Below, in pieces: positions 24,872 through 34,775 of a DNA stretch of 64,000 bases. Both the position numbers and the translations under genes were made by a program. This DNA is from Tatumella citrea. Its GTDB lineage: Bacteria > Pseudomonadota > Gammaproteobacteria > Enterobacterales > Enterobacteriaceae. The notes under the pieces were generated by a model that was not told the origin of the DNA, did no database searches, and was given only the letters and a program-made list of their open reading frames with translations. Position 1 is the first letter of the stretch, and each line of letters opens with the position of its first letter. The DNA is taken from NCBI RefSeq assembly GCF_002163585.1, contig NZ_CP015579.1, positions 1,364,001 to 1,428,000 of the forward strand. Direction: 5' to 3'.

Positions 24872-26107
24872 TTAGTCACTCAGCAGAGAGTTAAATGGCT
24901 CGATTATCACGGTCTCGCCAGGTTGCACGTTGCTGCGATCACGTTCCAGAACAATAAAGCAGTTGGCTTTGGAAAATGAACTGAATACATGTGAGCCCTG
25001 GTGAGGGGTTGGAGCCACCTGCAAGCTGCCATCGGCTGCAGTAGTAAAATACCCACGCTGAAAATCGAGCCGGCCAGGCATTTTTTTCAGTAATGTTCCG
25101 GCACGGGCGGTCAGTCGCTCAGGGAGAGCACTCTGTGTCTGTCCCAGCAAGATTGCCAGCATAGGCTGAACCAGTTGATAGAAGGTGACTACTGCAGAAA
25201 CCGGGTTGCCCGGCAAGCCACAGAACCAGCTTTCCGATAACCGGCCAAAAGCAAACGGTTTACCGGGTTTCATCGCCAGTTTCCAGAAGGTAACCGTGCC
25301 TAATTCTTCAAGCATATCGCGGGTGAAATCGGCTTCACCGACGGAGACCCCTCCGGTGCTGATGACCACATCAGCCTGCCGGTTAGCCTCTTCGAACGCA
25401 TTTCTTAGCTGTTGTGGATCATCAGCAATAATTCCTAAATCGACAACTTCACAGCCGAGCTTTTCCAGCATCAGACGGATAGCAAAGCGGTTGGTATCAT
25501 ATAGCTGGCCTTCCTGCAGGGGCTGACCAACAGGTACCAGTTCATCACCGGTGGAAAACAGTGCAACACGTAAGCGACGCAGGACACTGACTTCACTGAT
25601 ACCCAACGAGGCCAGTAAAGGCAATTGTGATGCTCCCAGCCGGATTCCGGAATCCAGAATCTGTTCACCGGTACGGATATCTTCTCCTGCACGGCGAATA
25701 TTTTGGCCCAGGGAGGCTTCTGTACTGAAACTGACGCCTTGTTCGGTCACTTCGGCCTGTTCCTGCATGATCACGGCATCAGTGCCGGGAGGGATTGGGG
25801 CGCCAGTCATAATCCGGACGACTGAACCTGCAGGCCACTCTCCGTGAAAAGGAACGCCTGCCAGGGCTTTACCTGCCACAGGTAGCGGGTGTGAAAGTTG
25901 CAGGTCTGCTATCCGGACAGCATATCCATCCATAGCTGAATTATCGAAGACCGGCACTGCCATCGGAGAGATCACTGGTTCAGCAGTGATTCGTCCTACA
26001 GCATCGTTCAGTGCAAGACTCACTTTGTCCCGGATGGGGGAGAGCTGCTGGCGGATTAAGTTCTGTGCATCTTCCAGAGAGATTAGTCCGGAGGTAAAGG
26101 GTTCCAT
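24872..26107 (-). CDS. moeA: Molybdopterin molybdenumtransferase
   Basis: MoeA inserts molybdate into adenylated molybdopterin. The 411-residue protein matches E. coli MoeA (411). Visible are the N-terminal [12 protein letters not shown] and [18 protein letters not shown], the central MoCF-binding domain with STGDEL and [11 protein letters not shown], and KPGKPFAFG followed by GLPGNPVS. It is the first gene of moeAB; the ATG at 26107 is preceded by GGAGCC. The 224-bp region upstream separates it from rimO. Confidence 0.96.
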   Translation of the reverse strand: MEPFTSGLISLEDAQNLIRQQLSPIRDKVSLALNDAVGRITAEPVISPMAVPVFDNSAMDGYAVRIADLQLSHPLPVAGKALAGVPFHGEWPAGSVVRIMTGAPIPPGTDAVIMQEQAEVTEQGVSFSTEASLGQNIRRAGEDIRTGEQILDSGIRLGASQLPLLASLGISEVSVLRRLRVALFSTGDELVPVGQPLQEGQLYDTNRFAIRLMLEKLGCEVVDLGIIADDPQQLRNAFEEANRQADVVISTGGVSVGEADFTRDMLEELGTVTFWKLAMKPGKPFAFGRLSESWFCGLPGNPVSAVVTFYQLVQPMLAILLGQTQSALPERLTARAGTLLKKMPGRLDFQRGYFTTAADGSLQVAPTPHQGSHVFSSFSKANCFIVLERDRSNVQPGETVIIEPFNSLLSD

Positions 26108-26295
26108 ATTGGCTCCTGCCTGGTTTTCGCTATGCGGGAAGGGACAAGATGTTGGTTGTACTTGTCCGGTCAGTCATGACAATCAACTGAGGATAGCATT
26201 TTAGACCGTTGTCGGGGAACTGATGGTGCAGGAAGGGCAATTATTGGCAATACCAAAGATTTCGGTAACTCTGGCTAAGTGTATGCAGAGCAGCT

Positions 26296-26320
26296 CTGTG
26301 GCCTGTTAACCAGGCCACAG
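26296..26320. terminator. Perfect 10-bp hairpin after rimO
   Basis: CTGTGGCCTG (26296-26305) pairs with CAGGCCACAG (26311-26320), loop TTAAC, 11 bp beyond the rimO stop. No T-run on the minus strand. Confidence 0.5.
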
Positions 26321-26331
26321 AATGTCAGGAA

Positions 26332-27690
26332 TTAGCTGACTTTACTGCCCCACAGATCGTATTCGTCGGCATGTTCTACCCGTACATGCACGATATCGCC
26401 TGCTTTGACAGAGAACTCACCGTTAAGATAAACCGAACCATCAATTTCAGGTGCATCTGCCATGCTGCGTCCAACGGCTCCTTCTTCATCAACTTCGTCG
26501 ATCATCACCATAATTTCACGGCCAACTTTCTCTGCCAGTCGTTCGGTGGAGATTTGTTGCTGAAGTTGCATAAACCGGTGATAACGCTCTTCCTTAACTT
26601 CTTCAGGGACCTGATCTGCCAGCTGATTCGCAGTTGCACCTTCCACAGGGCTGTATTTAAAGCACCCGACACGGTCAAGACGAGCTTCTTTAAGGAAGTC
26701 GAGGAGCATTGCAAAATCTTCTTCGGTTTCCCCCGGGAACCCGACAATAAAGGTCGAGCGTAGTGTCAGTTCCGGGCAAATTTCACGCCAGCGCTTAATC
26801 CGCTCAAGTGTGCGTTCCACAGACCCGGGGCGCTTCATCAGTTTCAGAATGCGCGGGCTGGCGTGTTGTAAAGGAATATCCAGGTAAGGCAGAATTTTCC
26901 CTTCAGCCATTAGCGGAATAACATCATCCACATGAGGGTAAGGGTAAACATAATGCAGACGTACCCAGACACCCAGCCGGGCGAGTTGTTCGCACAGGCT
27001 AACCATGCTGGTTTTAACCGGTGATCCGTTCCAGAATCCGGTGCGATGTTTAACATCAACACCATAGGCAGAGGTATCCTGTGATATCACCAGCAGTTCT
27101 TTCACCCCGGCCTCAACCAGACGACGGGCTTCATCCAGAACAGAGCCAATAGGACGACTGTCGAGGTCGCCGCGCATGGACGGGATAATACAGAACGTAC
27201 AACGGTGATTACACCCTTCGGAAATTTTCAGATAGGCATAGTGGCGAGGAGTCAGTTTTACTCCCTGCTCAGGCACCAATGATAAAAACGGGTTATGGGC
27301 TGGTTTAGGCGCATAGTGATGCACATGTGATAAAACCTGCTCATAACTATGAGGACCGGTGATTTCCAGAACTTTCGGATGAACCTCACGGATCTGGTCT
27401 TCTTTCGCTCCCAGGCAACCGGTCACAATGACTTTACCATTCTCGGTCAGTGCTTCGCCGATAGCTTCCAGCGATTCCTGTACCGCACTGTCAATAAAAC
27501 CGCAGGTGTTTACAATGACCAGGTCTGCATCGTTATAACTTGGAACGACCTGGTAACCTTCAGTTCTTAGTTCTGTCAGAATTCGCTCTGAATCCACCAG
27601 ATTCTTTGGACATCCTAATGAGAGAAACCCAACTTTCGGGGCAGCAGGTAAATTATTTTCTGTAATAGTATTTGTAGTTGTATCCGACAT
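26332..27690 (-). CDS. rimO: Ribosomal protein uS12 methylthiotransferase
   Basis: RimO is a radical-SAM enzyme that methylthiolates Asp88 of ribosomal protein S12. The 452-residue protein has the N-terminal UPF0004 domain with three cluster cysteines (in [15 protein letters not shown] and VTGCLGAK). The radical-SAM triad is CNHRCTFC, with downstream SRPIG and LDIPLQHAS, and a C-terminal TRAM domain (about 380-445) ends in YDLWG. Length and motifs separate it from MiaB. It stands alone here; E. coli neighbours such as bssR and gsiABCD are missing. Confidence 0.96.
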   Translation of the reverse strand: MSDTTTNTITENNLPAAPKVGFLSLGCPKNLVDSERILTELRTEGYQVVPSYNDADLVIVNTCGFIDSAVQESLEAIGEALTENGKVIVTGCLGAKEDQIREVHPKVLEITGPHSYEQVLSHVHHYAPKPAHNPFLSLVPEQGVKLTPRHYAYLKISEGCNHRCTFCIIPSMRGDLDSRPIGSVLDEARRLVEAGVKELLVISQDTSAYGVDVKHRTGFWNGSPVKTSMVSLCEQLARLGVWVRLHYVYPYPHVDDVIPLMAEGKILPYLDIPLQHASPRILKLMKRPGSVERTLERIKRWREICPELTLRSTFIVGFPGETEEDFAMLLDFLKEARLDRVGCFKYSPVEGATANQLADQVPEEVKEERYHRFMQLQQQISTERLAEKVGREIMVMIDEVDEEGAVGRSMADAPEIDGSVYLNGEFSVKAGDIVHVRVEHADEYDLWGSKVS

Positions 27691-28154
27691 CGCTCAGCTC
27701 CGCTTAAGTGCAGCAATAGCGCGCGATTTTAATCCAGGATTGGGGGAAATTACACAGTAATCTGGCAGAATTGACGCTTGTTATGTAAAGGCCTGCAAAG
27801 CGGATAGTTAACACAGCGAAATATAACCCTTTTTATCGTTACTACAGCTAATAAAGGCAGTTAAACTGCTCACCTCGTGGCCAGCAGGAAACAACGGGCA
27901 GGTCAGTGCAAATCTTGCCGGTAAAGTATACAACCACCTCTGGCTTATGTTATTGATAGTATCGGGAACAAAATCAGTAGATTAAATTATCTGTCGGTGC
28001 TGTCTGGTCCGGATGAAACTGCTCTGCGGCAGGGTGGGACTTCAGTCCGGCGAATGTATTTGCTGGTTCAATGACAGTAAGTTTCCGGTTGCCAAAATCC
28101 TGTGGATGGACCACATTTGCGAATACTCTTTTTTTAAACAAGGACGGACTGTTA
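27691..28154. other. Divergent promoter region between rimO and dacC
   Basis: A 464-bp stretch with no coding frame I can support. It must hold the promoters of rimO and dacC; I recognise no specific operator. Confidence 0.4.
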
Positions 28155-29357
28155 ATGATGCAAAAAACATGTCACTCCCCCCGTTATCGTGCCGTGATGG
28201 TGGCTCTGTTACTGGTATCTCCAACCCTGGTGCAGGCAGACCAACCTTCAAATGCGCCGCAAATAGATGCTAAAGCCTGGATCCTGATGGATTATAACAG
28301 TGGCAAAGTTCTGGCGGAGTCCCATGCGGATGACCGGCTTGATCCTGCCAGCCTGACTAAAATGATGACCAGCTATGTCATCGGGCAGGCGTTAAAATCA
28401 GGGAAAATCAAATCCACCGATATGGTCTCGATTGGGCAGGATGCCTGGGCAACAGGTAATCCTCAGTTACGCGGTTCTTCTCTGATGTTCCTGAAGCCCG
28501 GAGACCAGGTTTCTGTATCTGACCTGAATAAAGGTATTGTGGTTCAGTCCGGTAATGATGCCTGTATTGCCCTGGCGGATTATGTCGCGGGTAGCCAGGG
28601 TGCCTTTATTGAGCTGATGAACAATTATGTTAAGCAGCTGGGTCTGCAAAATACCCATTTCTCCACAGTGCATGGTCTGGATGAGCCAGGGCAGTACAGT
28701 ACTGCGCGGGATATGGCTCTGATTGGGCAGGCGCTTATCCGTGACGTTCCGGATGAATATGCGCTGAATCAGGAAAAGGAATTTGCTTTCAATAAAATCC
28801 GTCAGCCTAACCGTAACCGTTTACTCTGGAGTACGGATTTACATGTTGATGGGATAAAAACCGGATATACCTCAGGGGCCGGTAATAACCTCGTCGCTTC
28901 TGCCACCTCAGGTAATATGCGATTGATCTCGGTAGTGCTCGGTGCAAAAACCGACGCGATTCGTTTCAGAGAAAGCGAGAAGTTACTCAACTGGGGTTTT
29001 CAGTTTTATGAAACAGTTTCTCCGATTAAATCTGATAAGCCGTTTGTGCAGCAGAGAGTCTGGTTCGGTGATACTAAATATGCCGATCTCGGGGTGATTA
29101 AAAACCCTGCAGTGACAGTACCGAAAGGCCAGGTGAACAATCTGAAAGCTGGCTATACCCTGAATTCACCGGCACTGGAAGCTCCGCTGACCAAAGGTCA
29201 GGTTGTAGGTACCGTTAACTTCCAGCTGGACGGGAAAGTGATTGAGCAAAAACAACTGGTCGTGCTGGAGGATATCAAACAGGGCGGCTTCTTTAGTCGG
29301 ATCTGGGATTACATCAGCCTGCAGGTGAGTTCTTTATACCACAAGTGGTTTGGCTAA
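28155..29357 (+). CDS. dacC: D-alanyl-D-alanine carboxypeptidase (penicillin-binding protein 6)
   Basis: This DD-carboxypeptidase trims the terminal D-Ala of peptidoglycan pentapeptides. The 400-residue precursor has a signal peptide (about 1-28, LVQA). Motifs: S66-L-T-K69, S132-G-N134 and K235-T-G237. A C-terminal PBP5-like beta domain is followed by an amphipathic anchor ([16 protein letters not shown]). The start is ATG 28155 (a second ATG follows) with AAGGA upstream; a longer frame from 28071 lacks support. The sequence is closest to E. coli DacC, and ybjG follows as in E. coli. Confidence 0.95.
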   Translation: MMQKTCHSPRYRAVMVALLLVSPTLVQADQPSNAPQIDAKAWILMDYNSGKVLAESHADDRLDPASLTKMMTSYVIGQALKSGKIKSTDMVSIGQDAWATGNPQLRGSSLMFLKPGDQVSVSDLNKGIVVQSGNDACIALADYVAGSQGAFIELMNNYVKQLGLQNTHFSTVHGLDEPGQYSTARDMALIGQALIRDVPDEYALNQEKEFAFNKIRQPNRNRLLWSTDLHVDGIKTGYTSGAGNNLVASATSGNMRLISVVLGAKTDAIRFRESEKLLNWGFQFYETVSPIKSDKPFVQQRVWFGDTKYADLGVIKNPAVTVPKGQVNNLKAGYTLNSPALEAPLTKGQVVGTVNFQLDGKVIEQKQLVVLEDIKQGGFFSRIWDYISLQVSSLYHKWFG

Positions 29358-29363
29358 AAACGT

Positions 29364-29391
29364 AGCGGGCAAAGTCTCAACTTTGCCCGCT
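29364..29391. terminator. Perfect 12-bp hairpin between convergent dacC and ybjG
   Basis: AGCGGGCAAAGT (29364-29375) pairs with ACTTTGCCCGCT (29380-29391) around CTCA, between the two stop codons. Probably a shared bidirectional terminator, though flanking T-runs are weak. Confidence 0.65.
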
Positions 29392-29398
29392 ATCATTG

Positions 29399-30004
29399 TT
29401 AATGGTGTACCCAACCTTTACGAATCAGTGGGCCGAAGATAAAACGGTATACCGTACTGGCCAGTGCTAGCAGGCGGTCACCATATAGCGCCCATCCGCA
29501 TTGTGACGCAATACAGCCAAGCATCCCAACCAGAAAACCACCCAGCATATCCATTGGCCAGTGAATCCCCAGATAGACGCGGGACCATGCAATGGCTACT
29601 CCGGCAATCAGTAAAATTATTCCTGACCAGACCCTGTGCCAGCAGATAAATGCCAGCGCGAAGGTGAAGATAGTGGTTCCATGATCACTCGGGTAGGAAC
29701 CATCAGCGCTATGGCTGAGGAACTGATAGCCCAGACCTACAGCAAACGGTCTTGGATGTGGATAAAGAAACGCAACGATAGTGGCAATTGCCAGGGCGTA
29801 TACCAACGCTGTAGCGGTTTTCAGGACCAGTACTCGCTGGCTGGGCACCTGACTGTCCGGCCCCCATAACCACAGGGCAACGATGAGTAACGGAACAATT
29901 GCAATCAGGTCTTTAGCAAAAAACAGGGCAAGTTCGATAAATGCGTGAGGTGAATCAGGGGTGGCATTAATCCACAGGAACAGAATGTGGTTAAGGTTTT
30001 CCAT
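29399..30004 (-). CDS. ybjG: Undecaprenyl-diphosphatase, PAP2 family
   Basis: YbjG dephosphorylates undecaprenyl diphosphate on the periplasmic side, recycling the lipid carrier for wall synthesis. The 201-residue protein has about five to six transmembrane segments. The PAP2 phosphatase signature is in three parts: PHPRPFAVG (K/R-x6-RP variant), the PSDHGTT motif (SYPSDHGTT) and SRVYLGIHWPMDMLGG. No signal peptide; it is an integral membrane protein. It is convergent with dacC. A PmrA/BasR-like box lies about 95 bp upstream, in line with polymyxin-responsive control known for E. coli ybjG. Confidence 0.93.
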   Translation of the reverse strand: MENLNHILFLWINATPDSPHAFIELALFFAKDLIAIVPLLIVALWLWGPDSQVPSQRVLVLKTATALVYALAIATIVAFLYPHPRPFAVGLGYQFLSHSADGSYPSDHGTTIFTFALAFICWHRVWSGIILLIAGVAIAWSRVYLGIHWPMDMLGGFLVGMLGCIASQCGWALYGDRLLALASTVYRFIFGPLIRKGWVHH

Positions 30005-30098
30005 TATTTCATGCGGTCCTTATCATCGATCGGCGCGATGTTACAACGTTCAGCGTCGGGGATTAGTTAAAATCAGAACCTCAGCCTACTGTCTGGTG

Positions 30099-30115
30099 AT
30101 TAAGTTAATCTTAAC
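30099..30115 (-). promoter_or_regulatory. PmrA (BasR)-like box upstream of ybjG
   Basis: On the minus strand GTTAAG-ATTAA-CTTAAT matches the tandem PmrA half-sites CTTAAT-N5-CTTAAT, the second half exactly. It lies 95 bp before the ybjG ATG. Confidence 0.5.
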
Positions 30116-30235
30116 AGCATAAAACAACGTCACAGAAAGTAAATAATCCTGGTCTTATTTCTTGTTTTAATGTGCTTTTACCGATGAGTGGCACGAAATG
30201 TCGTTGCAGAGAAGAAACTGAGGAACCACAGAAAT

Positions 30236-30298
30236 AAAAAAACCGCCAGTAAACTGGCGGGACCCGAACATCAGGGGACTTTAAAGAAAAGCAGTGGC
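30236..30298 (-). ncRNA. rybB: RybB-like sigma-E-dependent small RNA
   Basis: The minus-strand sequence from 30298 starts GCCACTGCTTTTCTTT, identical to the first 16 nt of E. coli RybB as I recall it, which form the seed that pairs with omp mRNAs through Hfq. It continues with a GTCCCC block, as in E. coli. It ends in a strong terminator: CCGCCAGT and ACTGGCGG (30243-30260) then seven U's (30242-30236). The predicted RNA is 63 nt, shorter than the roughly 80 nt of E. coli RybB, because the body between seed and terminator is reduced. It sits just downstream of ybjL on the same strand; E. coli rybB also neighbours ybjL. RybB represses OMP synthesis in envelope stress; ompX is in this window. 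Confidence 0.88.
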
Positions 30299-30303
30299 AC
30301 AAG

Positions 30304-30331
30304 TTATGACGACCAGAGTCAGGGAAAGTTC
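30304..30331 (-). promoter_or_regulatory. Sigma-E promoter of rybB
   Basis: On the minus strand GAACTT (30331-30326), then a 16-bp spacer and TCATAA (30309-30304), 5 bp before the expected +1 at 30298. This fits the sigma-E pattern GGAACTT-N15/16-TCxAA. Confidence 0.7.
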
Positions 30332-30347
30332 GCTTCGGTATGAAAAT

Positions 30348-32033
30348 TTAACTAATAAGCGGCCAAATAAGCACAATAAGCGTCCCCGCCAGGGTCAGAA
30401 GCACATTGGCAATCGCATAAGTTCCTGCGTAACCCAGTGCCGGGATACTGCTGCGCGCGGTATCGGTAATAATTTCCATGGCAGGTGCGCAGGTCCGTGC
30501 TCCCATCAAAGCCCCAAACAACATGGCACGGTTCATCTTCAGAATATAGGCACCGAACAGATAGGCGATGACTACCGGGATCAGACTGACCAGCAAACCG
30601 CAGAGCAGCATAGCCAGTCCTGCACTACCCAGACCATGGTTTATCCCGCTACCGGCACTTAATCCGACGCCAGCCATAAAGACCATCAGACCGAACTCCT
30701 TGACCATTGTCAATGCCCCCTGTGGGATATAGCCAAACGTAGGGTGGTTAGCGCGTAAAAAACCAAGCATAATCCCGGCAAACAGCAATCCTGCTGCATT
30801 GCCTACTCCAACGTTGAAGTTACTGAACTGAAAAGTGACCATGCCTATCATCAGGCCAATAACGAAAAAAGCGCAGAACGCCAGCAGGTCTGTTACCTGA
30901 CTATGTATAGCGACAAAACCTATCTGGTCGGCGATGCTTTTCACTCGTTTTGCTTCGCCACTTACCTGAAGAATATCGCCTTTATTCAGCATGATATTGT
31001 CGTCGATAGGCATTTCTATCTGGTTACGTATTACACGGCTCAGGAAGCAGCCGTGATCGGTGAGACGCAGTTTACCCAGTCGCTTATTGATAGCATTGTG
31101 ATTTTTAACCACAATTTCTTCGGTCACAATACGCATATCCAGCAAATCGCGGTCGAAAACTTCCTTGCCGTGTCTGAAACTGGGGTCGAGTCTGGCATGC
31201 GCATCCGGATAACCGACCAGCGAAATATCATCTCCTTGTTGCAGCACTGCATCTCCGTCGGGGCTGGCCAGTATTCCGTTACGCCGGATTCGTTCGATGT
31301 AACAACCGGTTTGCCGGTAAATGCCCAGCTCACGCAGGTTTTTACCATCACTCCATTCAACCAGCTCAGGTCCAACCCGATAGGCACGGATCACCGGTAA
31401 AAACACTTTACGCTGGCTGTCGGCATCGAGCCCGCGCTCACGGGCTATTTGCTGGGCACTGGTGGGGAGATCCTGATGCTGGAGTCTGGGCAGGTAACGG
31501 GCTCCGAGTATCAGACTGACCAGACCTATCAAATAGGTCAGCGCATAGCCAAGACTCAGATGATCCTGCATTACATTTAGCTGTGCGCCGTTGCTGACAC
31601 TCTGTCGAAGGGTATCACCGGCACCAACCAGCACCGGCGTCGATGTCATTGAGCCGGCCAGCATGCCTGCTGTCAGTCCAATATCCCAGTGGAATGCTTT
31701 ACCCAGAGCCAGGGCCAGCAGTAATGCACTGATGACCATCACTGAGGCAAGCATAAAGTAATACTTGCCGTCCCGGAAAAAGATAGAAAAGAAATTAGGG
31801 CCGGCTTCAATTCCCACACAAAAGATAAACAACATGAACCCGAGACTTAGCGCACTGGTATTGATTGCAAAATGCTGCTCTCCGAGTAGCAGCGACATAA
31901 CCAATACTCCGATGGAACTACCGAGTTGAATGCTACCGATACGAAGTTTTCCAAGACACAATCCAAGGGAAAGCACCACAAACAGCAACAGGACGTCATT
32001 GGCGCTGAGCAGGTTAACGACATTAATGTTCAC
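30348..32033 (-). CDS. ybjL: YbjL, putative AAE-family transporter
   Basis: The product is a 561-residue membrane protein, exactly the E. coli YbjL length, when started at GTG 32033 (VNINVVNLL); a further in-frame ATG at 32075 is not conserved. It has the duplicated AspT/YidE-type membrane domain: five to six helices, then two TrkA-C (RCK_C) domains of about residues 205-370 ([32 protein letters not shown]), then about five more helices with [11 protein letters not shown] and [11 protein letters not shown]. The substrate is unknown. The family exchanges dicarboxylates or amino acids in characterised members (AspT). rybB lies just downstream. Confidence 0.92.
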   Translation of the reverse strand: MNINVVNLLSANDVLLLFVVLSLGLCLGKLRIGSIQLGSSIGVLVMSLLLGEQHFAINTSALSLGFMLFIFCVGIEAGPNFFSIFFRDGKYYFMLASVMVISALLLALALGKAFHWDIGLTAGMLAGSMTSTPVLVGAGDTLRQSVSNGAQLNVMQDHLSLGYALTYLIGLVSLILGARYLPRLQHQDLPTSAQQIARERGLDADSQRKVFLPVIRAYRVGPELVEWSDGKNLRELGIYRQTGCYIERIRRNGILASPDGDAVLQQGDDISLVGYPDAHARLDPSFRHGKEVFDRDLLDMRIVTEEIVVKNHNAINKRLGKLRLTDHGCFLSRVIRNQIEMPIDDNIMLNKGDILQVSGEAKRVKSIADQIGFVAIHSQVTDLLAFCAFFVIGLMIGMVTFQFSNFNVGVGNAAGLLFAGIMLGFLRANHPTFGYIPQGALTMVKEFGLMVFMAGVGLSAGSGINHGLGSAGLAMLLCGLLVSLIPVVIAYLFGAYILKMNRAMLFGALMGARTCAPAMEIITDTARSSIPALGYAGTYAIANVLLTLAGTLIVLIWPLIS

Positions 32034-32198
32034 AAATTGACTTCTTATCCGTAAGAGCAGGGAGAAAGACAGCATCCGTCCGATCGGGGAGGGCTGAGAT
32101 TAAAGGCGGCTATTCTAAAGGGAATTACCAAGACAGGCTATGATCAGTGATAAGGATTTTCAGAGCCGGACAGCGGGGGGGAATGGGCAACCTGACAC

Positions 32199-32226
32199 CA
32201 GGTGCATGGCAGGAACCATGCACCTG
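32199..32226 (-). terminator. Hairpin after grxA
   Basis: CAGGTGCATG (32199-32208) pairs perfectly with CATGCACCTG (32217-32226) with an 8-nt loop, 9 bp beyond the grxA stop. No T-run. Confidence 0.5.
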
Positions 32227-32235
32227 TCTGAAGCA

Positions 32236-32499
32236 TTACTGGTAGAGACCCAGATTTTCTTTTGCATACGCTTCGAAGTCGGTAAAGCCGCCGACGTGCA
32301 GTTCATCCAGGAAAATTTGCGGTACGGTTTCTACCGGTTTACCGACAGTTTTTTCCAGATCAGCTTTGGTGATCCCTTCAGCATGAATATCGACATAGCG
32401 ATAGCTAAAATCATCGCGTTCTTCGGTTAATTTCTCTGCAAGGTCTTTAGCGCGGACACAATACGGGCAGCCGGGACGACCAAAAATCACTGCAAACAT
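32236..32499 (-). CDS. grxA: Glutaredoxin 1
   Basis: The 87-residue thioredoxin-fold protein has the dithiol active site C-P-Y-C at about residues 11-14 (GRPGCPYCVRAKDLAEKL), the cis-Pro TVPQIF and the GG-D glutathione-binding end (VGGFTDFEAY). It reduces disulfides such as those in ribonucleotide reductase and OxyR using glutathione. It is divergent from ybjC-nfsA, as in E. coli, where grxA is OxyR-induced; I could not confirm an OxyR site here. Confidence 0.97.
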   Translation of the reverse strand: MFAVIFGRPGCPYCVRAKDLAEKLTEERDDFSYRYVDIHAEGITKADLEKTVGKPVETVPQIFLDELHVGGFTDFEAYAKENLGLYQ

Positions 32500-32669
32500 A
32501 GCGATCTCCTGAGTAAGTAATATCAGATTTCAATACAATAAAGTCTGTGTATCATGCCTGTCAGTCAGCATGAATAAAAGCAGGAAATACCTGTCATTCT
32601 GAATGCTACTATCAATCAGCGGTCTGAGACTATGTCGTCCGCACAATCGGTAAAAGAGGAGCCAACTGA

Positions 32670-32909
32670 ATGCAGGATAGTACCCGATTACCCCGCAGGC
32701 TGATTATTCTGGAAGTTATTGGTATTTTCTTCGTCCTGATTGCATTGGTATTGCTCAACAGTGGCACTGAATTATCGTCGGCAGCGAATCACCATGTACT
32801 CGCCAAAGTCAGCCTGTTTTGTGGCGTAATTTTGATTTTGCCTGCGGTTATTTTGCTCATCTGGCGTACCTTCAGAGCAATGTTCCCGAAATTATCCGGG
32901 CCAAAATAA
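32670..32909 (+). CDS. ybjC: YbjC, DUF1418 small inner-membrane protein
   Basis: The 79-residue protein has two hydrophobic segments (about 12-32 and 45-66) and the pattern LPRRLIILEVIGIFF followed by LPAVILLIW, as in E. coli YbjC. Function is unknown; in E. coli it is cotranscribed with nfsA under SoxRS. A GAGGAG Shine-Dalgarno precedes the ATG at 32670. It lies 35 bp before nfsA. Confidence 0.88.
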   Translation: MQDSTRLPRRLIILEVIGIFFVLIALVLLNSGTELSSAANHHVLAKVSLFCGVILILPAVILLIWRTFRAMFPKLSGPK

Positions 32910-32944
32910 GTACGACCGTCACCCTATTTATTGAGGAGAAAGTA

Positions 32945-33667
32945 ATGACCCCAACGATCGATTTACTCTGCGATCATAGTTCCGTACGGGCCTTCAAACC
33001 ACAGCCGGTTACCGAACAACAGTGTCATGCCATTCTCAATGCGGCGCAATCTGCTTCTACTTCCAGCTTTTTACAATGCAGTTCGATTATTCGTATTAGC
33101 GATAGTCAAAAGCGTGATCGTTTGGCCGAACTGGCAGGACAACAACCCTGGGTCAGCGCGGCTGCTGAATTCTGGGTGTTTTGTGCCGATTTCAATCGCC
33201 ATCAGCAGATTTGCCCGCAAGCAGAACTGGGGCTAGCCGAGCAGTTATTACTGGGTTGTGTAGATACGGCTTTGATGGCTCAAAATGCGATGGTCGCTGC
33301 AGAATCACTGGGAATGGGTGGTGTTTTTATCGGCGGTTTACGAAACAACCCGCGTGAAGTGAGTGAATTGCTGCAACTGCCGCGTTTTGTTTTACCACTA
33401 TTCGGGTTGTGCATTGGCTGGCCGGAAGCAAAACCGGAAGTGAAACCTCGCCTCCCACATTCACTTCTGGTGCACGAGAATCAGTATCAGCCTGTCGATC
33501 CGCAGGCGCTGGAAGAATATGATCAGCATATTCTCGCCTATTACCAGCAGCGTGCCACCAACAGCCGCCAGGAAAGCTGGAGTGACATGATTCAACGAAT
33601 GATAATCAAAGAAAACCGCCCGTTCATGTTAGATTTCCTGCATCAGCAAGGCTGGGCAACCCGCTAA
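32945..33667 (+). CDS. nfsA: Oxygen-insensitive NADPH nitroreductase A
   Basis: NfsA is an FMN-dependent, NADPH-specific reductase of nitroaromatics, quinones and chromate. The 240-residue product (E. coli 240) starts at ATG 32945, with GAGGAGAAAGTA upstream. Motifs: the FMN-binding DHSSVRAFKPQPV and QSASTSS near the N-terminus, then GMGGVFIGGLRNNP and LPLFGLCIGWP. The tail HILAYYQQRATNSR followed by WSDMIQ is the NfsA C-terminal excursion. In E. coli rimK follows; here ybjN follows directly. Confidence 0.96.
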   Translation: MTPTIDLLCDHSSVRAFKPQPVTEQQCHAILNAAQSASTSSFLQCSSIIRISDSQKRDRLAELAGQQPWVSAAAEFWVFCADFNRHQQICPQAELGLAEQLLLGCVDTALMAQNAMVAAESLGMGGVFIGGLRNNPREVSELLQLPRFVLPLFGLCIGWPEAKPEVKPRLPHSLLVHENQYQPVDPQALEEYDQHILAYYQQRATNSRQESWSDMIQRMIIKENRPFMLDFLHQQGWATR

Positions 33668-33736
33668 TCTGCTTATCCTTCAAAAATTATTTGCCGGTTT
33701 TTTGGTGTTGCACAAAAAACACCCGGCATTGTCCGG

Positions 33737-33780
33737 TCACACCATTCTGGTGCAGAGGTTTGCATCAGGATGGTGCGTGA
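33737..33780. repeat. Imperfect inverted repeat between nfsA and ybjN
   Basis: Arms TCACACCATTCTGGTGCA (33737-33754) and TGCATCAGGATGGTGCGTGA (33761-33780) pair with two mismatches and a 2-nt bulge around GAGGTT. It sits where rimK would be. It could be a terminator-like structure or a small dispersed repeat; I saw no second copy in the window. Confidence 0.5.
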
Positions 33781-33930
33781 CTCTGCGGATTATAAATTAT
33801 CCGATCCCGCTGATTTGGTGACAAGTTCTGCCAGTTTATGTGGCACGGGTTGTGCTTTTTGCCGTATGCGATGGTGTTTACTGTCATTTATGCGTAATCT
33901 ATTGCGCTGGTTCTTTAGCCGGATACGAAA

Positions 33931-34410
33931 ATGGAAACACTGGTAAGACCAGAAACCCAAACGCTGTGTGAATGGATGGATAAGCAACATATCGAATGGT
34001 TCGAATGTGACAGCTGCCAGGCACTACATTTACCTGCGATGCAGAATTTTGACGGGGTTTTTGATGCAAAGCTGGATATCGCTGACAATGTCATTTTATT
34101 TACTGCCAGGGCAGAAGTCAGACCTTCCGCTCTGTTATCTCTGGCAGGTGAATTGTCCCACATTAATGCCAGTTCACTGACAGCCAAAGCCTTTCTGGAT
34201 GTTCAGGATGAAACTATCCCGAAACTGATAGTCTGCCAGTCTCTGAATATTGAATGTGGTATTACCCGTTCCCAGTTCGTTTACTTTATGCAGCAAAGTG
34301 AAGCCCAGGCTTCAATGATTATTATGGAAGCTTTTGCCAGCAATATGCTGGTGGTCGCTGATGACAGCGATACATCGCAACCACTGCTGCGGCAGGCTGT
34401 TCTGCATTAA
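33931..34410 (+). CDS. ybjN: YbjN family protein
   Basis: The 159-residue protein aligns with E. coli YbjN: CDSCQALHLPAMQNFDGVFD, AEVRPSAL, SSLTAKAFLD and KLIVCQSL. It has a secretion-chaperone-like fold and is described as a sensory-type modulator of motility, biofilm and stress in E. coli; the biochemical role is not settled. No signal peptide. It is a stand-alone gene upstream of the putrescine transporter operon and is followed by a strong terminator. Confidence 0.92.
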   Translation: METLVRPETQTLCEWMDKQHIEWFECDSCQALHLPAMQNFDGVFDAKLDIADNVILFTARAEVRPSALLSLAGELSHINASSLTAKAFLDVQDETIPKLIVCQSLNIECGITRSQFVYFMQQSEAQASMIIMEAFASNMLVVADDSDTSQPLLRQAVLH

Positions 34411-34419
34411 TTCCCGCTG

Positions 34420-34447
34420 CTGCTCCCCGCCGGGGGAGCAGTGGTTT
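34420..34447 (+). terminator. Terminator of ybjN
   Basis: CTGCTCCCC (34420-34428) pairs with GGGGAGCAG (34433-34441), loop GCCG, then TGGTTTTG; 10 bp after the stop. Confidence 0.75.
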
Positions 34448-34775
34448 TGTCCACTTCTCCTCCAATACTCCTCATTAATATATTTCGGTTAATCTGACCG
34501 GTACTGGCGATTTATTCTAATCAATATCCATTGATGCCACATAATGTTCTGATATTTCTTTCTGATGCCGACTGAGTTGGTTTTTTCTGCCTTCGCATGG
34601 CACAAAACTGTGTGGAGTTATATTCTTGCAACAGCCTTGTGTAACCTTGGGTTTCTGTTGTTACTTCGGCGAAACAACAACACAAATTGTTTTTATTGAA
34701 GTTGTCAGGAAAATGGCGTCAATCTTGCATCGCCTGAGCGGATTATTTCATTTTTGGTGTCGGAGGAAGGAAAAT
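34442..34775 (+). promoter_or_regulatory. Upstream region of the potFGHI operon
   Basis: About 330 bp with no gene. It must hold the pot promoter; I see no clear operator. A frame open from 34626 into potF is not conserved. Confidence 0.35.

Noticed and set aside
32500..32669. OxyR site in the grxA/ybjC promoter
   Set aside because: ATAG/CTAT quarter-sites could not be aligned at the required spacing with confidence.
33668..33930. Possible rimK remnant
   Set aside because: No ATP-grasp motif or frame found in either strand.
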